Positions 51,298 through 62,000 of a DNA stretch of 64,000 bases are shown one piece after another. Made by a program: the position numbers and the translations under genes. Position 1 is the stretch's first letter; each line of letters begins with the position of its first letter. The stretch is from Eudromia elegans (Eukaryota > Chordata > Aves > Tinamiformes > Tinamidae). The notes below the pieces were generated by a model. It searched no databases and was not told where the DNA came from. It saw nothing but the letters and a program-made list of their open reading frames with translations. Where the stretch lies: contig PTEX01000055.1 in assembly GCA_003342815.1 (NCBI GenBank), positions 1,911,708-1,975,707 on the forward strand. The letters run 5' to 3'.

Positions 51298-51320
51298 TTT
51301 TTTTTTAAAAAAAAAAAAAA
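51298..51320. repeat. T-run/A-run junction
   Basis: A T-run is followed directly by A14, giving a perfectly self-complementary AT core. Confidence 0.8.
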
Positions 51321-51660
51321 TGAGATTTAAAAAAAATCCAGACTTTGGACTCATTTTTATTCTGATTGCTGGGAGCTGTTTGAATATACATAAGTTGCAC
51401 TTGCTAGCGTTTCCCTGTAGCTGTTGGGACTGTTTTGTGTTAGGAGCATGAGATTTTTTCCAGTGCTCGCGCGTGTCCATGTTCACACACTGCAGGGATT
51501 GCCTGTGTGGGAGATGTGGCCCTTATCCTGCTTCACTCCCTTGGTGAGCAGAGGAATGGTGGGATGCACCTTACTGCCTGGACAAACTTGGAGCCAACTG
51601 TGTCATTAGGCTGACATTTGCTTTGCCTTATCCTGATCTACGAGCTCTTCAGCCTGACGA

Positions 51661-51682
51661 TTTTATTTATTTATTTATTTTT
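51661..51682. repeat. (ATTT)n microsatellite
   Basis: Four to five TTTA units in a row. Confidence 0.85.
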
Positions 51683-53524
51683 AGTTTTATTTTCTTCTCT
51701 TTCCTGGAGCTGAAGAAAAGCTTAGGAGGAACATTTGCTTTCTCCCTGCCTCTCTGCGGAGCTGCTACGCGGCGTGATGCCCCTGGCCACGAGGGCTCAC
51801 AGCCCCTGGGCTAGGCATGGCTGCCGCAGGGGTCTCCTCCTGCGGGCTCGGGAGGGCTTCCTCGGGGCTGTTATTTCTGATTTGTGTTTCACACATTGCC
51901 AAGGCTGCTCGCAAGTCCCTAGAGTTTAGGCAGTGTCTGTCCTGTGAGGGACACCTGCCTGTGATGGATGAGCACATCAAATACACTGCCTCACTTATAG
52001 GCTATCTGTAAATCCTTCACCTCCCAAGCAGAAAGGAATGTGAGGCCTGTCTGCAGGCATATTTCTTGGGAAATGCTGGAGCTTTGTCTTCAAAACTTGC
52101 AGCAGGGATGCTAGAAGGATGTCACAGCAGGGCTACGGCCACTTTCACTCTTCCAAAATGCCTTTTGAACTCCTTCTAGTCTCTTTCTAAATAGAGCATT
52201 TACAGATCACAAATCTAGGAGCTACTTCAGGGAACGGTCCTAGCTCAGGAATGTCTGTGCAAGCAGGAACAGCAAATGTAATGAACATAAGGACTAGAGG
52301 GGCTGAGGGGCTCTAGCTTCCTCCCTCTGAGGGGATCTCTTCCAGTCCTGGCACTTTGCTGACAGCTGCTCCTGCTGTTCCACCTCAGAAGACCTCTTCT
52401 TTGTCCCCTGCGCCGATCCACCACGTTCTTTTAATGGCACCTGTGGATTATTCTTCAAAATTGCAGGCGTCCACACCAAGTACAAACTGTGCGGGAGAGC
52501 TCAGAGGAATAACTATTCCTCTCTGAAACAAATCATATAATGAACAAACAACAGTCACTTCAGGCCACCTTTCATTTCCTGGCTATTCATATTCTTGTCC
52601 TCTAAGAGAAAGCTCCGTCGCACCCGTATGCCCCAGGCCACGAAGCTCCTCCATAGCCGGCCTCAGAGCCCTTCAGGCTCTGGCTGCAGAGCTGCCGCAG
52701 GAGGGACAGCAAAGCGCCCTAGTCCAGGGACCTCCCCGTCCCACTGTCCTTGTGTGTCCCAGCAGCCGTGAGGATATGATCGTGTTGCTGGCTCCGCCCC
52801 AACTTTCTGAGCCTCTTCCCTCACCCTCTTTTTTTACCTCCCCCTTTTTGCTCGGCCAGGACAAGAATAGTGACTGACAAATGGATGCTGGATGCCATGG
52901 AAAATGGGTACGCGGCGCAGCTCCAGTCCTGCCCAGACCCCATCCTCTCAGCACCACTCTTTATTTTTGGAGATTCCTAGGCAGGATACTGCTTCAACAA
53001 GGGCTGACCTTATTGCAAACCGTAAGGGTAAAAGTTACCTCCATTCATATGTGGCAAAATGTGTTTCACAGCTAAGTTCTTTTACTGGCATGTTCAAGTA
53101 GCCTCCATTATACTATTTCTATGACAGGACCATTGCTTTTAAAATGAATGCTCCCCGATAATGTTTTTTATCCTGGAAGCTGGATTAATAGAAAGAAACA
53201 AGACAAACAAAGCACAGGTTGGCAATTTAGGAACGCCAAAAATAATGCCATTTTAGGCTATCATTTCGCTAGGTCAAACTGTAGGCCCGCCAAGCCTGGC
53301 AGTGCCTCTTCAACAGCATCAGCAGCGTATTTATAGGCAATTACAGCATTGCTCGGAGCACTTTGCAAAGCACAAGACCAAGGACCCAGGTGCTTACAGC
53401 ATACGAGCTATATTATGTCATTCAATACACTGCCTAGCTATTTTACCGTGATCAAAAATGGAATTACAGTTCCAAAATAGTAACCATCTCTGTTCTCAAG
53501 CTCATGTAGTTGTGGTCACCGATA

Positions 53525-53630
53525 TTACAGGTGGCCAATCAACAGCTTCTAATTGTAATCAATTAAAAGGCCTTCTGGCTCAGATTTTTCAAATCGTATA
53601 AATCAAGCATAGCCCCATTAGGGGCAGCCT
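53525..53630 (+). promoter_or_regulatory. Candidate TATA-type promoter
   Basis: TATAAAT lies at 53597-53603. GGCCAATC, a CCAAT-box-type motif, lies about 65 bases upstream (near 53533), and an AT-rich homeodomain-type stretch (TTGTAATCAATTAAAA, about 53553-53568) lies between. A start site about 30 bases after the TATA box (near 53627) would give a 5' UTR of about 40 bases before the ATG at 53665. The arrangement is typical of tissue-restricted secretory genes; function is inferred. Confidence 0.45.
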
Positions 53631-53664
53631 GGCTGTGCAGGGCTGGGGTGGGTTCTGTCTAGCT

Positions 53665-53713
53665 ATGAAGTTTTGTGCCTTCTGTTGCTTTCTGGTTCTC
53701 CAGGCACTGCAAG
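53665..53713 (+). CDS. Candidate first coding exon with signal-peptide-like leader, gene unknown
   Basis: ATG at 53665 opens MKFCAFCCFLVLQALQ (16 codons plus one base) and ends exactly at a consensus donor, CAAG|GTAAGTA, with GT at 53714-53715. The leader has a basic residue at position 2, a hydrophobic Phe/Cys/Leu core, and a polar end, as in a secretory signal peptide. The donor is phase 1, the commonest phase after signal-peptide exons. A TATA box lies 62-68 bases upstream of the ATG, so promoter, start, leader and donor are all in the right order and spacing. I could not identify exon 2: a matching acceptor and a recognisable mature domain were not found in the remaining 10 kb. It could be the start of an unannotated secreted or membrane protein gene, a dead first exon, or coincidence. 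The gene symbol is left empty because no family can be named from 16 residues. Confidence 0.4.
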
Positions 53714-53999
53714 GTAAGTAACATGAGTAATAGGCCCTGTGGGCGCTGAAGGAAAGTGCTGGTTTTCTGAAACAAATGTTTGGGCTGTGTCCAGGTTATT
53801 TTGATGAGCATGTCAGCTACTTCAGATCAAGTGGTGCTCATTTATTTACAGCACCAAAAACCACATGCTGATATTGAAACAAACAAACACCTGTGACTTT
53901 CTATGCATAACCCTCAAATTGAGGAGAAAAAGAGCTTCTGTTTTTTAATGACTCCTCTGCAAAGCTGAGTAAGAATTTCTTTCCTGGGTATTGCGTTTT

Positions 54000-55480
54000 G
54001 GGAGGTCCTCTGACGTGACTAAGGTTGCTGATGGATCGTGTGTAGCAGTCACTCAGCGAACGGAGTTGCTGGATGACATGACCTGCCCGCACGAAACCGC
54101 CCCCATGGCTCCATCCCTGTGCTCGGTGGAGGCTCCGTCCCCGCTCCCTGTGCTCGGTGGAGGCTCCGTCCCCGCTCCCTGTGCTCGGTGGAGGCTCCGT
54201 CCCCGCTCCCTGTGCTTGGTGGAGGCTCCGTCCCCGCTGGCGCCCGCTCCGCTCTCCGCACGGACGCGGCCTGGCAGAGGCCTGGGCCGCCGTGGCCGCT
54301 GCCAGCCTTGGCCGCGGGGAGCTGGAGCCAGGCTGCTCGCTGGTAGCTTTCCAGCGCTTCAAAGAGTCGCAGCTGACAAAAGGAGCCTGAAACGGGCCTC
54401 CCGGGAGTAAAACACAAAAGGGCAATGGGGAGCTTTAGGCGGGAGGGAAGGTAATGGCCTGGTTGGAGGGGGGCAGCGGTGCCTGTGGGTGCAGGAGGCA
54501 GAGCCGCAGCAAAGCAGCGCGGAGCGGGCTAAGCCAGGCAGTGTGCGCCCTCCTAATCCCGCCTGCAGACCCTCAGAAAAGCCCCCGTCGTCGGGGGCTC
54601 CGCAGGCACTGGCGCGTTTTCCCACCCATCTGTAACATCCTGTGTTTCCGCTTTAGGGAACGCGGCGGCGCTTGCCGGAGCTCTGCACAAAGCCCCGCAG
54701 CGGCTGGGAGCCGCGCTCGGCCACCCGGACACCGGCAGGGCAAGGCCGGCGCCCTGGCAGGACAAGCCGTTCCCGCGGCAGCCCCGTAATCCTTCCGGCA
54801 CGAGGGGAGGCGGGCAGCGCGTCCCGGCCCCATGGGCTCCTGCCAGCCAGCGGAGCGGGGCCATGCGTGGGGCTCCTTGCTGGGAGCGGGGCCCCATGCA
54901 GGACACACTGTGGCCCCGAGCAGTGCGGCGGGTGCCCCGAGCCAGGGGACAGCCCGCACCCAGTCCTTCAAAAGCTGGTGTTCTCCACGCACAAACCCTA
55001 TGTGTTTATTCCCTCCATCACGAGCACCCAGGGGTGTCTCTATATGATCAAAGTGCGTGCCCTGTGGTGTGGGGGAAGCCAGCGCCGCAGGGCTGTGAAG
55101 CGCCGTGTGGGGCCGGGATCGCACCGCTGCCGGCTCGCACTTCCTCACGAGAAGCAGAAGTGTCTGATGGTGTCGGGCTCAGGCCGCGGTGCGCGCCGGC
55201 CTCCCGCTCCTTCCATCGCTCTGGAAATGCCGCCCTGGGAAAGCGCAGGGTGCTGCTCACGTTTGGTGTTGCTGCCAGAGCCCCTCGGAGGGGTGGAAGG
55301 GCTCTCGCCACTGGAGTTTGTGGCAGGGAAGCAGCGGTACTTGGGGACTGGGGGAACAGGACCTGCTGCTGCTGCTCGGCCAGTGCGGGCAGACCGGTGA
55401 AATCCCAGCACCTTTCTATGCCGTAGTGAGAGAAAAAGGGTTGGGTGCTGCAGCCCCGTCTCAAGCAATATGACGACGAT
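54000..55480. promoter_or_regulatory. CpG-rich island
   Basis: CpG dinucleotides are dense (for example GCTCCGCTCTCCGCACGG near 54247, GAACGCGGCGGCGCTTGCC near 54659, GGCCGCGGTGCGCGCCGGC near 55182), whereas most of the window is CpG-poor. GC-box-like GGGCGG/CCGCCC cores are sparse and there is no TATA box. It may be a CpG-island promoter for an unidentified transcript on either strand, or simply an unmethylated intergenic island. Confidence 0.5.
54115..54238. repeat. Four-copy 31-bp GC-rich minisatellite
   Basis: A 31-bp unit (core GCTCGGTGGAGGCTCCGTCC) starts at 54121, 54152, 54183 and 54214. The copies are near-identical; the only clear change is C to T in the fourth (GCTTGG). The period is not a multiple of three, so each copy shifts the reading frame and the same short peptides appear in all frames. 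Confidence 0.95.
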
Positions 55481-58400
55481 GGACCTTTGGTTTGAGGCAT
55501 ACAGACAACCCAAACTTCCTGGGCTGAAATGCCTCGGCATGATGTCTTTTTTAAAAAACAAAAAAAAAATACTGAGTCATCGGCTGGAGGAAGGCTGCTA
55601 GGACAGCCCTGAAGGGTAGTGGCTGCGAGCCCGTCGGCCGCCTCGGCCCGCTCCATTCTGCACCACAGCGCGAGCGTGTCCGCCCTGCACTTGTCCCTGC
55701 TGCCCTTCCCCCTCTGTGCCGTATGACACGTGGATTACCAGAATTGGCACCACCATCCTTAGGGGGAACGCAGGAGAACGTGGTGCTGTTCTAGTAGCAT
55801 AAGGCATAGTTGTGGGCAGCTGCGACAGCTACAAGCATCCATCAGCTCCTCTGATCCTTGCCTGGGATCACACCACTGTCCCACAAAATACTGCCCTTTG
55901 AAAGGGGTGAGGTGTTCAAAGTGAGGGTATGGATGGACTCCTCAACCAGGAAGAAGCTCCAGGAGGCCTCCAAATCACAGGCAGAGCCTGTCTAGAAAGG
56001 GTGGACTCAACAGAAAACCAAAACCACCTTGCAACTGGTCTTCTAGCTCTCTTTCAGCCTTCAGTTTCCTCTGGGGGCAATTTCTAAGCCTTTTCCTAAG
56101 GAGTAATTACCAAAGAGCAGCTCAGCCTCCCTCACCCTGTCTCTAGAAGCAGGGAAGGAGATGCTCACCTCTCGCCATCTCTCTCTCATGCATTAGTCCC
56201 ATTACTCCATTTCTGAGGGCTGGCCCTTCCCGCTTCTTCCAGTTCCCAGCAGTGCTGCACCAAGGTGAAGGGAGAAGCTGTGAGAGCTGAGCACGTACAA
56301 GGCGGATGATAAAATGGCCATGAGGGATCAGCTATTCCGGCAAAGGCTTTTCCTTTACGCTTTACATTTTGGAAAATGCAAGTTTTGGGGAACTTGCATC
56401 TTTCAAATCCCAAAACCGTTCCCTGGGCAGTAGTGGAGGCAGAGCATTTCTGTAAGCAAGCCTCCTCCCGTCTCCTGGGTAATGCAGCCGTATATGGGGA
56501 GAAAAATACCTGATCTGTTGAAGCCGGGGGACTGGAATGCCAGGAAGCTCTTGGCAGGCTCATGAGCTATGGGAGGCCCCATTTCTCAGGCTTTGGGGCC
56601 TGTCTGGCCACGCATCTCAAACCCCTGCTTTGCAGCGCTGCCATTTGTCCTCCCCAAACACTCAGCTCTTTCCAGCACTGTCATCCGTAGCTTCCTGTGG
56701 CAGAGCTCACAGAAGCCTAACAAACTGCAGGAAGAGAAGTCCCTCTGGAGTTTTGCCCCCGCTCCTCCTCTCATGCTGTGAAGCGAAATACGCGAGTATT
56801 GATTAGGGTCATCACAGGGGTGACACTTGCAGAGCCTCTATCCAGTCGTGCCAGCCATGCAGTTGTGCTCACTGGCCCTGTGGGTGTTAAATGGAGGTTT
56901 CTTGTGCTACTCTAAAGTTATATTTTCCATGTGTTCATTCCCTGCCTCTCCCACTTCCCAAGAGGCAGCCTGTGGAGTTTGGGGTTTTAACCCCCCGTTC
57001 CCACCTCTCTGCCCAGCTCTGTCCACAGCTGCATCTTGCGGTGTTGGCCGTGCAGAGCTGCACCTAGACCCTGGCCAGTGCTGCAGGGCCAGTCGTGCCC
57101 TGCATTTCCTCCCTTCCATGGAAAGTGTCAAAACTCCTGCTGAGTGGGGAGAGAGAGAAGAAAAAAAGAATAATCCGTAGCAGAAATAATGCTTTAAATC
57201 AATTACTGTAAGACCAAGGATTTTAAACTCCATCTCTCCCTCAAAATACTCCCTGGGAGGAGGGGAGTACTCAGAGGCCTGGCTGTTAATGCTACATTTC
57301 ATGGTGTGTGTTTTATTCCTCAGCTATTCACTTGAAGAACTTCATGCTTGCAACTTTTTTATTAATACTGAATCATTTATGTCTGTTACAAAGGGAGAAA
57401 TTGCTACTGCACTGCCTCAAGAATCAAAGTGAAGGGAACATCTGCTCTAAACTTCCTGCATCCAATTATTGCTTGCTATGCATTATTACTTACTGGAGTA
57501 ATGTAACTAAATTAAAGCTTTTCTTCTCGTGGCTGTTTTTATACATTGCTTTGGTATAGAATGTGTGGCTTGCTTAAACGCAACCTACAGCTAAAACTAT
57601 GCCCATGTGCAGCTGAGCCCACACGTATTTTGATGCAATTAAAGGGCACAATAGGAGCTTTCTAAAAGATTGCCTGTAAAAGGCCTTTTGTTCCCTCCCC
57701 CATAGGGGCTGGGTGTGCAAGCATGTAAAAATGCAACATTAAGGGAAAAAGCCTCCATGAAGAATTCTGTAGGCACAGGGCGATGTTTTCTGCAGCTCAG
57801 CAGCTGCCTATTCAAAAGTGGGCAAGTAAGCTGTGCTGCGAGGGTTATTACGGCTTTGCTAGGAATCTCCCACGTTACATTAGAAGAATCCTTGGGACGG
57901 AGGAGGAAAAACCCACCACAAACATTCCAGGGCTGTGAAGCCGTAAACAGCCCAAACCAGCAGCAGAGCTGCTCTGCTCGGAGAGAGGCAGCGACAGCAG
58001 CAGCAAATCAAGCTCCTTGTACACCACATAGAGACAGTTAGTGGTTATTTTTATTTTGCCTTCTTTTTCAAGTGCACCCGCTATTACCAACTGGCTTAAT
58101 TGATTGAAAAGTATCTGGAAAATAAAGCTCTTGAACTTGCATGCCTGAAACATAACAGCATCACGTGTATAGCAAAGGCCACATATCTCACAAAATACCA
58201 CAACATTTCACAAAGGAGGTTTAAGAGCTCCAATTGAATAAAGCTTTCTCTGTGAAATATCTTTATGGATCTACAAAGCAGTTAAACCCTCCTTGGGAAA
58301 AAAAATGTGTGCATCTCTTACAGTACGGCAGCGACAGTGTAACTACCACCAAGGCACCATTAATAAGGTTTTTCCCTTATCAGCAGAAGGGAAAAATAAA

Positions 58401-58779
58401 TCCTTACTGCAGAAAAGGAATCTAAACTACTAAATTCTGACTACTTGCTTTTGGATCCTACATGTATAAAAAAGTTCTGTTTCACTGTGCCCTGGCCTTT
58501 AAGGGATGGATCCTGCTACTTAAAGGCAATAAAGACTAAAAGAGCATAAATAAACCATGCAGGGCCATTTCCTATCAATATTTTTGCTGCTGATATCTTA
58601 CAGCATCAGGTTTCATGGTCTGTGTGATAGCAGCTTTTAATTATAAGACCAGTTGGGTACCATGTGCCCAGGAAACTGAGGTAATTGCAGACTCTGCAGT
58701 GTTTCTTCATGTATACTTTTAAGATTGTTTTTTTCTCCAGTAAAGAAAGAAAAATCCAGTAAAAAAAGAAAAAGTTCCT

Positions 58780-59088
58780 GTGGAACTTTTGGAGCGTCAA
58801 TTTTTGGCCGTTTCCTCTAGTTCTGTTGCTGGCCACCACTGAGAAGAGGCCAGCCCCCTCCTCCTCACTCCCTCTCTTGAGATACTTGTATACACTGATC
58901 AGGTCCCCTCTCAGTCTTCTCTTCTCCAGGCTGAAGAGGCCCAGCTCTCTCAGCCTTTGCTCATAGGGCAGATGCTCCAGGCCCCTAATCATCTTCGTGG
59001 CCCTGCGCTGGACTCTCTCTAACAGCTCCACGTCCCTCCTGCACTGGGGAGCCCAGAACTGCACCCAGTACTCGATGTGTGGCCTCCT
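58780..59088 (-). mobile_element. CR1 LINE, internal fragment (end of reverse-transcriptase ORF2)
   Basis: The minus strand encodes the conserved CR1 ORF2 C-terminal block. Readable motifs in order are [78 protein letters not shown]. This is the region after the reverse-transcriptase core of CR1 ORF2. The element is truncated at its 5' side (about 59088). On the 3' side it degenerates after FHRNFFFF into an A/T-rich duplication, so the usual 3' tail is missing. It is a dead fragment, with ends approximate. Confidence 0.93.
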
Positions 59089-62000
59089 TATTGTTATATT
59101 TGGGGAATGGGGGTGGATGATGTCTGGAGTATGTGTTTTGTTTCCCCACTGCTTTCAGTCATTGCTTTCCTATGATCAACAGAAAGTGTTGTACAAACAG
59201 TAGTTTTTAATTTCCAGTTTTCAATTTCAGTTTCTCATGAAAATTTAAGTGCTGCTCTTAAATTATACTGAGCAGTTTCATTTGTTTTGCCTGAGCCGCA
59301 TCTCGTGACATTCATCATCTTCCCCCCCAGGAGAGGTTCCCCACCCTCACAGGATGGCTGCAGAGGCCTGGCAGACCTCCTTGCAGCAGTGAGGTAAAGG
59401 GAGCCATGGGGCTACAGGAGGTGGGAACGCTGTTGGCGAGGCAACTGAGGGGACAACTGAGGTGACAAAAATCAAAGGGGGGCAAGGGCGGTCAGCCTTC
59501 CTGCCCAAGAGTGAGAACCCCTGGGGCCTCCTACATCCAGCAGTACCATGGGGCTCTTGGTCCTTGGGGAGACCCGCACCTGGGACTGGCTTCTCAAAGG
59601 TGGGAGCTAGAGACAAAAGTGCACATTCACCCTGTCTTCAGTAGGTCCAAAGAGCAAACCTAGCCAAGGACGATGTGTTTGGTGCCTACTTGGCTACTGA
59701 GGCCAGAGAGCTGATGTTGTTGGCAGGTCTGTGGCTCACAAGCGCGTGGCAGTGCCCATCCACACCTGCACCCAGGGCCAGCAAGGACCGCTGCAGGCCA
59801 AGGCTGCCGGGAGGAAAGCAGTCTTGGCTGGCACAGCTGCGGCTCATGGCATGGGCCAGTAAAGCCAGGGCTGTGCCCACACAGGCACTCGTATTCCTGA
59901 CATCTCCATCCACGTCTAGGAACTGCTCTTGCAGCACCCGCAGACATGATCATCCAACTGTTCCCCAGGCTGTACGGCCATGGTGCTTCACATGCACCGA
60001 GTTGCCCGTGTCTCTGATCTCCTGCTTCTGCCCCTGCCGTGACAAAGAGCAACCATCATGGAGAAAGGCACGGGCCACGTGGCCTTGGCTGCGCTTGGCG
60101 CTCGGGAGAGCCGGCTTCGTGTCAACACCAGGATACGCGTTCAAGGGAGATGTCTCCGCTGCCTCTCATGGCCATGTGATTGCCTTGGCTTCGGGTCAGC
60201 ACGCCGCAGCCCCGCGGTACTTCCAGGCGGCAAGTTCTGCAGCTGAATATTGCTTGTCGTGTCCTTGCGATGGGTCTTAATGGAGTCACAGGGACTATTC
60301 ATATGCAAAGGCGGAGCAGGAACCGGCCCCCTGACCTTGTCTTGAAACCTACGTTATTTCTGTATAATTGGCTGCATGTTTTCCTCAGTAATTTGTTTCT
60401 ACCTTTACCAGCACTTTAGAAGAGCTGTATTTGCATTTTAACCATATCTTATTGCTGGAAGGTCATTTCATTTTGGCTTCTCTACCTCAGTTTGCTTTTT
60501 GTTCTTTTAATCTGTTTTACTCATCAGCTCTTAACCTACATTTGTATTTCTAAAAGGCTTTCTACTGAAAATTTTAGGGGGCCAGAGAGATCTGTCTCTT
60601 ATGTCGTTTGTGACTTGGTATAAAAGTAGTACGCACCTTGCTTTAAAGAATGATCAAGGTTAAAATCAGCGACGTGATGTGCTTAGAAACGGGTACAAAA
60701 CTGCTCTTATCGCACAGCGGTGAGAACCATGAAATTTACTGTGAAAGACATTTTCTTTTTTAACTGTGAACTTAACACCCTTTCACTTAGTTCAGCAGCT
60801 GCCCAGCAGAAGTGCAATAAATCCAGCGCCGCAGGAGCGCGTACCAACGAAGCGACGCTGCAGCGTTAGCGGCGGCCCGGCTTTCCTGCTGCCCGTGGCA
60901 CACGGCTCTCCCACGCACTGGGCTGCGTGGCCCCACTCGAGGTGCCGTGCGCGGTGTCCCGGCATGGCTGCCCCAGGGGGCTGCCCACAAGGGCTGGAGG
61001 GAAGTAACATAAGGACAAAAAACAGGGGTGTTTGTTGCCCAAAGCAGAGCTGGGAGAGGAGCAGGGCTGGGAGTTCAACCTCCATGGAAAGGAGGTTGAA
61101 CCCTAAGACACAATTAAAACAACAGAAATGGGAAAATGAATGGTAGATCACCTAGAGCTGGGAATGATTTGCCTGTAAAGAGGTGCCTGTGATGCTGGGG
61201 ATGTCACCGGCTGCCTCGACAGTGGAGGGATGCGGTCATCACGTGCAACCATAGAAATAAGTGAGAACCACCTTGAAAGTCCCTGTGTTTACAGCCCCTT
61301 CCCACTCCTCCCAGACTGGTACAATGGCCTCTGCCAAAATGCCCTGGGGACAAGGCTGCGATTTTCCTCATGCAGCAGCATGCTGCTGCACCCCTTAGGA
61401 CCTGGCCCAGCCCAAGCTTCACTGCTGAGCAGGCAGCAGCTGCGTTTGCAGGAGCCACCTCCCTCAAACAAGATTAATAGGTCAAAACCCAAATCCTAAA
61501 TCCCCCCCGGAATCCTGAGCTGACCACTTCAACTGATATGCCCTGGGCAGTGTCAGTCCCCACTTGCACGCTGTGTGGTCCCAGGCTGACTTGCCCTGAG
61601 GCCCCAGCTCGTCCTGAGGGCCCCAGGTTTGGCAGGAGGTGCCTCTGTGCTGCTCACCATGAGAGCAGCGTCCCGTGCTTGGATGGACTGCGCGAACGCT
61701 GGCACCTCGGCGTGGTTTGGGCCGGCGCTCGGCCCGCGCTTGCCGCCTGGGACACGCGCACCAGGCCAGCCGGGCCGGCTCCCTGCCGGTGCCGCTGCCT
61801 CCCGTGGGGATCAGGGCGGTGCCAGAGAGAGGGCTCCCCAGGAAGGAGACATGGTGGAACGGTGTTTACTCCCCGCTGTGATCATACCACACCAAAGGGA
61901 ATTGTGGACTTCTGCCTGCTTCTCATTGAGGACTGTGGTCTGCAGTGGAAGTGTTGCTCCTCACAGACTTATCTCCCTTGCCCAGAAGGATGAAACCTAC

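Larger units (their letters stand above)
50606..53520. other. Intergenic, no gene seen (PACRG 3' flank)
   Basis: The first kilobase is still AT-rich. From roughly 51.4 kb the G+C content rises. An imperfect T/A homopolymer junction lies at 51298-51320 and an (ATTT)n tract at 51661-51682. The open frames at 51.6-53.3 kb are short, overlap on both strands and carry no recognisable domain. Confidence 0.55.
53714..58779. other. Intergenic or first-intron region, no further exon identified
   Basis: If the 53.67-kb exon is real this is its first intron. It includes the 31-bp minisatellite, the CpG-rich island at 54.0-55.5 kb and moderately GC-rich sequence to 58.2 kb. Long overlapping frames on both strands at 53.9-55.7 kb reflect stop-poor composition, and none has a domain I recognise. 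Confidence 0.5.

Noticed and set aside
53901-55656. Several long overlapping open frames on both strands (up to about 240 codons)
   Set aside because: They overlap each other in many frames, have no recognisable domain, and arise from GC-rich stop-poor sequence and the frame-cycling 31-bp repeat. None shows consistent splice context.
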